DNA of 64,000 bases, from contig NZ_FNCG01000003.1 in the NCBI RefSeq assembly GCF_900100945.1, positions 310,001 through 374,000 of the forward strand, in the 5' to 3' direction. The position numbers were made by a program, and so were the translations under genes. This document shows positions 55,325 through 63,467 of the stretch, one piece after another (the stretch's first letter is position 1; each line of letters starts with the position of its first letter). Source of the stretch: Mucilaginibacter gossypii. GTDB lineage: Bacteria > Bacteroidota > Bacteroidia > Sphingobacteriales > Sphingobacteriaceae. The notes under the pieces are model-generated. The model worked only from the letters and a program-made list of their open reading frames with translations, was not told the DNA's origin and ran no database searches.

Positions 55325-56971
55325 ATGAGATTTAAAACTCTTTTGATCTTCACTTTAGCGGTAATGGCAGCGGTCGTTACCACGCCTTTATTCGCTCAAA
55401 AAACAAAGCCAGGCAATGCGCCTAAAATCGTTAATATTGTCAATTTTATCCGTGATATCGAACCACGTGATGCGAACATCACCAAAGATGTCCTGTACCA
55501 AACCGTGGTGAACCAGATTGCGCTGATGAAGCAATATCACCTGGGCGGAACTTTTTTGTTACAGTACGATGCCCTGATCGATAAACGTTACCAGGAATTG
55601 CTGAAAACACTTCCGAAAGGCGAGTTTGAGATTGGAGGATGGTGGGAACTGCCGCAACCGCTGATTGAAAAAGCCGGGATCAAATGGCGGGGAAAATATG
55701 CCTGGGACTGGCATTCAGACATCGGTTTTTCTGTGGGTTACACGCCTGCCGAACGCGAAAAGATCATCGACGTTTATTTTGCTGATTTTAAAAGCATATT
55801 CGGGTATTATCCCAAATCCATCGCTTCATGGGTCATCGATGCGCATTCGCTGAATTACATGTATGATAAATATAAGATTGTTGCCTCCGCCAACTGTAAA
55901 GACCAGGTAGGTACCGATGGTTTCACCCTTTGGGGCGGTTACTGGAACCAGGCATATTACCCCAGCCGTTTGAATGCTTATATGCCTGCTCAGCATGCAG
56001 ATAAGCAGTTGCCCGTGCCCGTATTCAGGATGCTGGGCAGCGACCCTATACGGCAATATGCCGATGGCAGCTCGGTAACCACGCTTGAGCCCGTTTACCC
56101 CTATGCGGGCGGAAATGAGCAGTGGATCAACTGGTTTTTGCAAACTTTTGCCGATGATTCCTCGCTCGGCTACAATTATACGCAGGCTGGGCAGGAAAAT
56201 TCATTCACCTGGGATGCCATGAAAAAAGGGCTGGAATGGCAGATGCCGGTTATTGCCCGTCTCCGCAAACAGGGTAAGGTTCGCGTAGAAACCATGGCAC
56301 AGTCGGGCGAATGGTTTAAACGTACCTACAAGGTAACCCCGGCTACTACTTTTACGGTAAGCAGGGACCTGGCAAACAGCGATAAAAAAACCGTTTGGTA
56401 TAACAGCAGGTTTTACAGGACTAACCTGCTTTGGGAAAATGGAACGTTGCGGATAACCGATATCCACCTGTTTAACGAAACAGTGCCGGATAAATACCTG
56501 AATAACGTTACTACCGTTAATCAAAGTTTCTTTTACACGCTTCCGCTGGCAGATGGTTTTCAATGGGGAAAGCGCGGCAAACCCGAGGGCTTTCGCCTGA
56601 TGATGAACGACGGGGGCGGGGAGGTGCCGGTTCAGGGAGGAGATCCTGTGTTCACAAATCTGAATACGACGACGGCCCATGCTTCATGGCCTGTTGGTAA
56701 AGGTTCTTTCGAAATCAATATGAGCGAGAAATCCCTGACCATCACGGCTGAGAACCACCCGGCCGGCGACTGGTTCCTTGACTTGTGCATCGCGGAAGGC
56801 GCTAAAACCCCGTTTAAACAATTGACAGGCAATAGCGCCCTGTATGAATTTGATGGGCATACCTACCGGCTTGCTATGCAGCAGGGCACTCTGGAAAAAA
56901 GCGCCAATGGCAGTTTATACCGCATCCGGCCACAACACCAGCGAGTTGTATTATTACTGGCAGATCAATAA
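55325..56971 (+). CDS. Secreted protein of unknown function, barrel-like N-terminal domain
   Basis: 548-residue exported protein; the signal peptide runs to about residue 25 (TTPLFAQ). The first 330 residues have the strand-helix rhythm and acidic/aromatic motifs of a polysaccharide-deacetylase or GH57/GH38-like barrel (FEIGGWWELPQPL, WDWHSDIGFSVGYT, WVIDAHSLNYMYDKY, LWGGYWNQAYYPSRLNA). A C-terminal beta-rich half follows. I cannot name the family. A sugar-active enzyme is plausible. ATG 55325 begins directly with the signal peptide; the frame's earlier start at 55259 is not favoured. A hairpin overlaps the stop. Confidence 0.75.
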   Translation: MRFKTLLIFTLAVMAAVVTTPLFAQKTKPGNAPKIVNIVNFIRDIEPRDANITKDVLYQTVVNQIALMKQYHLGGTFLLQYDALIDKRYQELLKTLPKGEFEIGGWWELPQPLIEKAGIKWRGKYAWDWHSDIGFSVGYTPAEREKIIDVYFADFKSIFGYYPKSIASWVIDAHSLNYMYDKYKIVASANCKDQVGTDGFTLWGGYWNQAYYPSRLNAYMPAQHADKQLPVPVFRMLGSDPIRQYADGSSVTTLEPVYPYAGGNEQWINWFLQTFADDSSLGYNYTQAGQENSFTWDAMKKGLEWQMPVIARLRKQGKVRVETMAQSGEWFKRTYKVTPATTFTVSRDLANSDKKTVWYNSRFYRTNLLWENGTLRITDIHLFNETVPDKYLNNVTTVNQSFFYTLPLADGFQWGKRGKPEGFRLMMNDGGGEVPVQGGDPVFTNLNTTTAHASWPVGKGSFEINMSEKSLTITAENHPAGDWFLDLCIAEGAKTPFKQLTGNSALYEFDGHTYRLAMQQGTLEKSANGSLYRIRPQHQRVVLLLADQ

Positions 56972-56985
56972 AAGATCTGCCGGTA
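56955..56985 (+). terminator. Hairpin overlapping the stop of the secreted protein gene
   Basis: TACTGGCAGATC (56955-56966) pairs with GATCTGCCGGTA (56974-56985) with one G-U pair around a 7-nt loop that includes the TAA stop. There is no T-run. Candidate terminator or mRNA-stabilising stem. The following 265 bp to 57250 show no gene. Confidence 0.45.
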
Positions 56986-57250
56986 GCAGCTGCCGCCTGG
57001 TTGTGAGGCCGTGTCAAAATAAATTGATCCAGCCTCTTAATTTAAACCCGTTTTTGCCAATAGATCACTATAATTATAATAGCTGTAACTGTGAAATAAT
57101 TTCAGGATGGCCCAATTCGTTGATTGGGAAAATGACTTGGCAGATCGTTCGACAAGACCAGGAAAGCCCGGATAAAAGCAAGAAAACCTTGGATGATGAG
57201 ACTCGGCTGAGAAGCATTCTTACATGCCGATGCGGTTGCTGTTTTTTCAA

Positions 57251-57928
57251 TTAGTTTATGATGGTTCCGTCTTCCATTTCAATAATTCTTTGGGTCTTAC
57301 GCGCAAATTCACTGTCATGTGTAACTACAAGTATCGTCTGTTGATAATTGGTAATCAATTCGTTAAAAATATTAAAAACGATTTCAGTGTTTTTTTTATC
57401 CAAATTACCGGTTGGCTCATCAGCCATGATGATTAGCGGATCATTGATCAATGCCCGTGCAATGGCTACCCTTTGCTTTTGCCCGCCGGATAATTGATTC
57501 GGCTTTTTTTTTGCTTCCGTTTCAATGCCTAATACTTTCAATTTTTCAAAAGCCCGGTGTTCAGTTTCTTCTGCGCTGTATTTCCCAAGTCTCAGGCCTG
57601 GGAGCATCACATTTTGGAGTACAGAGAATTCATTTAACAGGTAATGGAACTGAAATACGAAGCCTATTTTTTCGTTTCTTACGTAAGCCAGCTCCGGTTC
57701 GTTCTTTTGTTTCATACTGATATGATCAATCCTTAGGTCTCCTTCATAATCAGTGTCCATGGTTGAAAGGATATATAATAGTGTTGATTTGCCGCAGCCT
57801 GATTTTCCCATAATTGAGGCGAATTCGCCTTTATTAAGCGAAAAATTAACATCCCTCAATACTTTTACCGCTTTGGGTTCATAAAAGGTTTTTGAGATGT
57901 TTAAAGCTTCTAATATTATTGAGTCCAT
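57251..57928 (-). CDS. ABC transporter ATP-binding protein (LolD/MacB-like)
   Basis: 225-residue ATPase. Walker A is [12 protein letters not shown] (about residue 40), the Q-loop region is [14 protein letters not shown], the signature is [15 protein letters not shown] and Walker B is [14 protein letters not shown]. The type is that of LolD, FtsE and MacB. It follows the FtsX permease gene by one base, so the three genes at 57.2-60.3 kb form one export system. It drives lipoprotein release, drug or peptide export; the cargo is unknown. Confidence 0.9.
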   Translation of the reverse strand: MDSIILEALNISKTFYEPKAVKVLRDVNFSLNKGEFASIMGKSGCGKSTLLYILSTMDTDYEGDLRIDHISMKQKNEPELAYVRNEKIGFVFQFHYLLNEFSVLQNVMLPGLRLGKYSAEETEHRAFEKLKVLGIETEAKKKPNQLSGGQKQRVAIARALINDPLIIMADEPTGNLDKKNTEIVFNIFNELITNYQQTILVVTHDSEFARKTQRIIEMEDGTIIN

Positions 57929-57929
57929 G

Positions 57930-59189
57930 TTATTTCCCTCTTATAATGATTACAGGATCAACTTTACTTGCTTTTTTAGAGGGAAAATATCCCGCAAAAT
58001 AGGTGGTTAGAAAAGAGAACAGACCAGCGATAAAATAAAAACCTATGTTGAAATCAATGGGATAGGTTTTAATTGTGGGAAGCGCGGTTGTATTAAATGG
58101 GATGTGGTTTATGATAACAGATAAGATGAAACCCAGTATCAGCCCTGCCAGGCCGCCAAAAATACCTATGCCTAATGCAATTGTACTAAATATGCGACTT
58201 ACATCTTTGCCTGAAAATCCTGTGGCTTTTAATATTGCGATTGAATCGAGCTTTTCATAAATCATCATATTTAGAATGTTATATATCCCAAAACCTGCTA
58301 CAATCAGTAAAGTTACCCCAACTGTGTAAGATATCAGCGAGCGGATAAAGCTACCGGTATCAAATTGTGAATTGGCCGTTTGGATATCCATCGCATCTAT
58401 ATTAAATACCTGCCTGTAATAAGCTGCAATTTTCGGTGCTTCGGTGATGTTTTTTAATTTGACCTGGATGTCTGTGATATAATTGTTTGATTCGTCAAGT
58501 AATTTTTGAGTTGTTGCGATAGAGGTATAACTTTGCTTGTTGTCAATCTCTTCAAGACCGGATTGATAAATTCCTACTACTTTTAAAGGCACCTGGTTGC
58601 CATTAGCCGGGGTTACGTGAATGATGTCCCCCAGATGGACTATCATTTTTTTTGCAATGCCTTTTCCTAAAATAATACTGTTGGGAGTGTTTTTCAGGTC
58701 AATGAATTTGCCCGCTATAATATAATCCCCAAATAAAAAAAGTTCATTTTCCATATTCGGATCAATCCCGTTAATAAGCCCGGTGATATTAACCTGTCCG
58801 GTATTGTAGAATATTTGCGCGGTAATTAGCGGTGAAAGTCCCTGCACGCGTGGATCGAGTGCGATAGCCTCCATTATAGCCTTGCTATTGTAAATGCCCA
58901 GGCGCTTGTTCTGCGGCTTGACGGAGCTTACAAAGTTGTAACTGTGACGATATGCGTTGGTAAGGTCCACTGGTTGATGCCGTGCAGCTGCAATTTCATT
59001 ATACAATCTGATATGGGGAGTGCGGTTTATTACCAGCCCATCTAAAAGCTTGTTTAAGCCACCCATAAAACTCAATAGGGCAATAAACATTGTTATGCTA
59101 AAAGTTACACCGGTTGCGGCAACAATCGTCTGTCTTAAGTGAGCTAATAATAAAGCTACCGCGATGTTCCAGGTCAGCTTAAAATTCAT
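57930..59189 (-). CDS. ABC transporter permease (FtsX/MacB-like)
   Basis: 419-residue membrane protein with one N-terminal helix (LRQTIVAATGVTFSITMFIA), a large periplasmic domain (about 50-280) and three C-terminal helices with the FtsX-family ILKATGFSGKDVSRIF motif and LAGLILGFILSVIINHI. Its start overlaps the end of the HlyD-type gene (ATGA). It forms the membrane part of the exporter with the ATPase behind it. Confidence 0.9.
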   Translation of the reverse strand: MNFKLTWNIAVALLLAHLRQTIVAATGVTFSITMFIALLSFMGGLNKLLDGLVINRTPHIRLYNEIAAARHQPVDLTNAYRHSYNFVSSVKPQNKRLGIYNSKAIMEAIALDPRVQGLSPLITAQIFYNTGQVNITGLINGIDPNMENELFLFGDYIIAGKFIDLKNTPNSIILGKGIAKKMIVHLGDIIHVTPANGNQVPLKVVGIYQSGLEEIDNKQSYTSIATTQKLLDESNNYITDIQVKLKNITEAPKIAAYYRQVFNIDAMDIQTANSQFDTGSFIRSLISYTVGVTLLIVAGFGIYNILNMMIYEKLDSIAILKATGFSGKDVSRIFSTIALGIGIFGGLAGLILGFILSVIINHIPFNTTALPTIKTYPIDFNIGFYFIAGLFSFLTTYFAGYFPSKKASKVDPVIIIRGK

Positions 59190-60325
59190 GGTATCGGTTT
59201 TATTAGTTCATCATTTAACTGGAGACCAGAAATTACTTCTACTTGCAGGTAATCACTAAGACCTGTTTTTATTTTAAGTTTTTCACCGTCGCTTCTTATC
59301 ACAACGGAATCATTGAGCAAGTAGCTTCTGGGGATAAGCAAAGCCTTTTTTCGGGTTTGGATAATTATATTTGCTTCCAAGGTAGTGTTAGGATATAATT
59401 TTAGCGGCGGGGTAGTAAAAATAGCTTCAACTCGAAATGTTTTGGTGTGTTCGTTCATTTCCGGATATATTTTGGTCACTCTGGCTTCAAATACCTTGCC
59501 TCTGTAACTGTCCATCGTGACAAAAACGGTAAGCCCCGGATTTACCTTAACGATATCATATTCGTCCACTTGTAATTCAAGCAAGAAACTGTCGGCTTTG
59601 CCAATGAGGGCCAGCGGCGTTTGCGGGCCAACAGTTTCGCCCGGATTTTTGTAAAGGTTATATACTATTCCGGCTATATTGCTTTTAACAGTAAAGTCGC
59701 TTTCCTGTTGTTTGTTAATGCTGAGATTGTTTATGCTTTGCGCGGCGTTATAACGCAATTGCCTTTTCAATTCTGTGAAATTAATTATCGCTGTTTGTAA
59801 GGCTGTTTTTGAATTGACTACAGCTAATTCCCTTTCCTCAAGCTGTACTTTAGTACCGATCTGCTGCCCCCACAGTTCTTTTTGCCTGACCAACATTACC
59901 GAGTCGTTAAGCATCCTGTACCGGGCCTGATCAACCACGATTGCCGCTGCGGCCAGTTTATCTTTATTTAGCTTAAAGTCGGCAAATGAAGCCGATATCA
60001 TCGCGTTTTCAACATTTAGCTTTTGATTTTCTTTTTTAATAGATATTAAGGGGGTGCCAGCAGTAACATATTGGCCTTCAGTTACAAATTGCTCCTGAAT
60101 GATACCGCTAACTGAGGCAAAAGCTTGATATTGATCCTCGCTTTTAATTATGCCGGACGCATATACAGACTCTGATATGGAAGCAACTACCGGCCTTATT
60201 TTATCGCCTTTTAATTGACAGGAAACGCTGAACAGAAACGTGGATGCAGTAATTATCGCTTTTACAATATTTATTTGATGGTTTGTTATATTATCAGTAA
60301 TACTAAAGCTCCTAACAATTTTCAT
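59186..60325 (-). CDS. HlyD-family periplasmic adaptor lipoprotein
   Basis: 379-residue membrane-fusion protein. A hydrophobic start and lipobox (FSVSCQLKG, near Cys37) anchor it to the inner membrane. It has a barrel-sandwich (lipoyl-like) half (EQFVTEGQYVTAGTPLISIK), a helical hairpin (about 100-190) and the second half with NIAGIVYNLYKNPGETVGPQ. Together with the following FtsX-like permease and ATPase it forms a MacAB-like tripartite exporter. Two FNR-box-like dyads lie in the divergent gap before its start. Confidence 0.87.
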   Translation of the reverse strand: MKIVRSFSITDNITNHQINIVKAIITASTFLFSVSCQLKGDKIRPVVASISESVYASGIIKSEDQYQAFASVSGIIQEQFVTEGQYVTAGTPLISIKKENQKLNVENAMISASFADFKLNKDKLAAAAIVVDQARYRMLNDSVMLVRQKELWGQQIGTKVQLEERELAVVNSKTALQTAIINFTELKRQLRYNAAQSINNLSINKQQESDFTVKSNIAGIVYNLYKNPGETVGPQTPLALIGKADSFLLELQVDEYDIVKVNPGLTVFVTMDSYRGKVFEARVTKIYPEMNEHTKTFRVEAIFTTPPLKLYPNTTLEANIIIQTRKKALLIPRSYLLNDSVVIRSDGEKLKIKTGLSDYLQVEVISGLQLNDELIKPIP

Positions 60326-60359
60326 ATTGCTAATGTCATCACTCTTAAGTGTTTTAAGT

Positions 60360-60435
60360 TTGATAAATATCAGGATGAATAGTGACGGTGATCACACCAA
60401 TTTAGTGGCAGTCATGATTTTATGATCTGCATCAA
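60360..60435. promoter_or_regulatory. Pair of FNR-box-like dyads between the exporter and L,D-transpeptidase genes
   Basis: TTGAT-AAAT-ATCAG (60360-60373) shares 13 identical bases, TGATAAATATCAG, with the dyad at 46244. ATGAT-CTGC-ATCAA (60422-60435) is a second, variant copy. The first is centred about 41 bp before the HlyD-type start, so that gene may begin almost at its transcription start. Both also lie upstream of the L,D-transpeptidase gene. Confidence 0.6.
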
Positions 60436-60549
60436 CAAGCTATTTGATGTGTGTCATTCTTTTTGCTGAGTGTTATTCAAAACTTTACACAATATCAAGG
60501 TAGCCTTGGGCTGCACTGAAGAAGATTTGGATACTCACAAAATATTGCA

Positions 60550-61962
60550 ATGAAAAAGTCGGTTCTTTTGTTATTCACTTTCAGTTCGTTTTTTCTGGTT
60601 AATGTATTTGCCCAGGAAAAGAAGGGGATTACCAATTACGCAATTAACGAACAGCTCAAAAGCGCTGCTACGTCGCAACAATTACATTACCCACAAAGCG
60701 TTACACGGTTTTATCGCCAAAACAATTACCTTCCGGTATGGACTAATCCGGAATCACGTCAAAACACCGGGAATGCAATGGTGCTTTTAGATTGTGTGTT
60801 ACAATACGGATTATCGCATGATGATTTTCATCCTAAAGAGCTTCAGTTTGATATGCTCCGCGATATTTTGGAAAATCCAGGTTCGGTTAGTGACTCCTTA
60901 AAGGCACAGTTTGATGTTTTGCTTACAGATGCTGTCATTACCATGCTAAACTATTTGCATTATGGAAAGCTCAATCCTGACTACGGATCCGACAGGGTAG
61001 ATCATGGAATGGATGTACCATTTCATGCAGAAGCTAAACTGCAGGACATTATACATTCGCCGGAGTTTGCGAAAGATGTTTTGGAAGTACAACCTAATGC
61101 AAAACTCTATACTGCTTTTCAGGAAATGCTGCACATAATCAGAGGACAAGCTCCGGATGATTGCTATGGAACCCCAGGAAATGATGTAATGAAAATCGCC
61201 GTCAACATGGAAAGAATCAGGTGGGCAAACGTTGATGACGGGGAAAAATATATACAAATCAATATCCCTACCTACGAGCTGACATTTCATTTGCCGGATA
61301 CATTGGTGGTATTTAAAGCTATTGTCGGGACGCCACAAACTCCCAGCCCGACTTTGCAGAGCCAAATCACCTATTTTACTTCTTTTCCAGACTGGCTTGT
61401 TCCTGACCGGATATTTATCCGCGACATCCTCCCGAAAGCAATAGCTGATAGTTTGTTCCTTGATCGGCTTCAGATCAGCATTTATAATAAGGCTGGTCAA
61501 TTAACAGATATCACTAACGCCCAACTTAAGAGCATATTGGCTTCACCCCAGGGCTATTACGCTAAACAGGCTCCCGGCTGTGATAACACCTTGGGATCGC
61601 TGGTTTTTCATTTTCAAAATGTGTACAACATATACTTAAACCAAATTGCTGATCAAAAGCTGTTTGAAAAAGATAAACGTGATTTAAGTAATGGTTGTAT
61701 CTGGTTAGATAATGCTGCCGGGCTCGCCGCGTTATTGCTCAAACATGACGCTTCAGACCAAGGCGACAAATTGTTTAAAATTCTTAAAAAATCAAAGACA
61801 CATAATTTCGTGCTTAATAAACCTGTTCCTATAAAAATCACTTACCTGACATGTGACATAAAAAAAGGTGAATTAATCAGGTTTGAGGATATCTATAATA
61901 TGGACACAAGCCTTGAATTGGCTATTTACGGCAAGCTTCAACGCAATACGAGCATAAGATAA
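60550..61962 (+). CDS. L,D-transpeptidase-like protein (YcbB/YkuD type), active-site degenerate
   Basis: 470-residue exported protein with signal peptide (to about residue 22). It has the long YcbB-type scaffold (YPQSVTRFYRQNNYLPVWTN, IQINIPTYELTFHLPDTLVV, FHFQNVYNIYLN). In active enzymes the core reads H-D-T-P then S-H-G-C-I-R. Here those parts are N364-Q365 and S380-N381-G382-C383-I-W, so the Cys is kept but both His residues are changed. It probably lacks normal 3-3 crosslinking activity. Alternative: a differently built active site. Confidence 0.82.
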   Translation: MKKSVLLLFTFSSFFLVNVFAQEKKGITNYAINEQLKSAATSQQLHYPQSVTRFYRQNNYLPVWTNPESRQNTGNAMVLLDCVLQYGLSHDDFHPKELQFDMLRDILENPGSVSDSLKAQFDVLLTDAVITMLNYLHYGKLNPDYGSDRVDHGMDVPFHAEAKLQDIIHSPEFAKDVLEVQPNAKLYTAFQEMLHIIRGQAPDDCYGTPGNDVMKIAVNMERIRWANVDDGEKYIQINIPTYELTFHLPDTLVVFKAIVGTPQTPSPTLQSQITYFTSFPDWLVPDRIFIRDILPKAIADSLFLDRLQISIYNKAGQLTDITNAQLKSILASPQGYYAKQAPGCDNTLGSLVFHFQNVYNIYLNQIADQKLFEKDKRDLSNGCIWLDNAAGLAALLLKHDASDQGDKLFKILKKSKTHNFVLNKPVPIKITYLTCDIKKGELIRFEDIYNMDTSLELAIYGKLQRNTSIR

Positions 61963-61984
61963 GCTTCGTTTTGCGCAAAAAATG

Positions 61985-62068
61985 TTAAATCAAATTTTGA
62001 ACCTTTAACTTATAAGCGGCCACTACTACCAGCGTCAAAACATAGTAGGTGATCAGAAAATTCATCAT
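61985..62068 (-). CDS. Possible 27-residue single-helix membrane peptide
   Basis: A short frame with two Met codons encodes a mostly hydrophobic peptide (NFLITYYVLTLVVVAAYK) and a basic tail. It has the look of a small membrane protein, but no ribosome-binding site is clear and the strand is opposite to its neighbours. Confidence 0.22.
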   Translation of the reverse strand: MMNFLITYYVLTLVVVAAYKLKVQNLI

Positions 62069-62109
62069 TTAGTGTATGGGAATAATATAATTTTCTGATA
62101 TTCAAAACC

Positions 62110-63408
62110 ATGAAAGGTAATCAACAGGTTAAGAAAAAAAAGAACCGCTTTTTGAGATTTTTTTCAATTTTAGGCCCGGGCCTTACTACTGGTGCTGCTG
62201 ATGATGACCCCTCTGGCATTGCTACTTATTCGCAAACCGGCGCACAGTTTGGCTACAATCAGCTGTGGACAGCGCTATATATGTTACCTTTTATGATTGC
62301 CGTTCAGGAAGCTTGCGCACGTATTGGCATGGTAGCAGGTAAAGGCCTATCAGCTGTAATTAAGGAACATTACAGCAAAACTGTTTTATATGCAGTTGTC
62401 GGCCTGGTATTAGTGGCCAATACAATCAATATCGGGGCCGATATAGGAGCTATGGCAGCTGCGGCCCAATTACTTATCCCAGCCTCATTTGTTGCATTAA
62501 CATTGTTTTTTACACTGTTAACCCTTCTTCTGGAGATTTTTACTTCTTATCATTCTTACGCCAGGATACTAAAATGGCTTGCAGTAACTTTGTTGGCGTA
62601 TCCCATAACTTTGTTTATTGTACATCAGCCATGGCTTACCGTCCTGAAAGCAACTGTTATCCCTCATTTTGAGTTAAATTTTAATTTTCTATTTATCATA
62701 ACCGGGGTATTGGGAACCACAATTTCTCCATATATGTTTTTTTGGGAAGCCTCACAGGAAGTGGAAGAACAGAAAGAAAAAGAAAGGCTTTCGCGGCATA
62801 AACCCAGGCCCGGTTGGATGCAAATTAAAAAAATGCGTATTGATAACACTATCGGCATGATATTTTCAGAATTCACAACCTGGAGTATTATAGTGGTTGC
62901 TGCAACCGTTTTGCACAATAGCGGTGTAACTGACATAAAAAGTGCGTCTGATGCGGCAAGGGCAATAGAGCCGTTGGTGCATACCTTTCCTAACGCCGGA
63001 TTTTTAGCCAAATTAATTTTTTCGATCGGTATTATAGGCCTTGGTTTATTGGCTATTCCGGTACTTTCAGGCTCGGTAGGATATGCCGCTTGTGAGGCTT
63101 TTAACTGGAAGGCCGGGCTTAATTTAAAATTGAAAAAGGCGCGCTCTTTTTATGCCGTCATATGCATTGCCACTTTAATTGGATTACTAATCAATTATAT
63201 TGGCATCGATCCTGTTAAGGCATTAGTTTATGCGGCTGTATTAAATGGGATAGCAGCGGTACCACTATTGTTCCTGATTGCCAGGATCTCCTCTAACCCC
63301 AAAATCATGGGAGAGTACAATAGCAAGTTTATTTCCAAATTGCTGCTTTGGAGCAGTTTTGCTGCCATGGGGGCAGCTGCAATAGCTTTGTGTTATACAT
63401 TGTATTAG
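62110..63408 (+). CDS. Nramp-family metal transporter, divergent ion-site motif
   Basis: 432-residue membrane protein with the Nramp core fold: GPGLTTGAADDDPSGIATYS in helix 1 and SPYMFFWEASQEVEEQ in helix 6. Typical Nramps have DPGN in helix 1 and a MPHN-type motif in helix 6; here they are D33-P34-S35-G36 and SPYM. This subgroup is therefore unlikely to share Mn2+/Fe2+ selectivity with MntH and could favour Mg2+ or another ion. It is followed after 59 bp by the receiver-Crp gene. Confidence 0.86.
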   Translation: MKGNQQVKKKKNRFLRFFSILGPGLTTGAADDDPSGIATYSQTGAQFGYNQLWTALYMLPFMIAVQEACARIGMVAGKGLSAVIKEHYSKTVLYAVVGLVLVANTINIGADIGAMAAAAQLLIPASFVALTLFFTLLTLLLEIFTSYHSYARILKWLAVTLLAYPITLFIVHQPWLTVLKATVIPHFELNFNFLFIITGVLGTTISPYMFFWEASQEVEEQKEKERLSRHKPRPGWMQIKKMRIDNTIGMIFSEFTTWSIIVVAATVLHNSGVTDIKSASDAARAIEPLVHTFPNAGFLAKLIFSIGIIGLGLLAIPVLSGSVGYAACEAFNWKAGLNLKLKKARSFYAVICIATLIGLLINYIGIDPVKALVYAAVLNGIAAVPLLFLIARISSNPKIMGEYNSKFISKLLLWSSFAAMGAAAIALCYTLY

Positions 63409-63467
63409 CACGGGATTTGGACACTTCAATTTAATGATTTAAATTACACAATATACTGCTCACCGAT

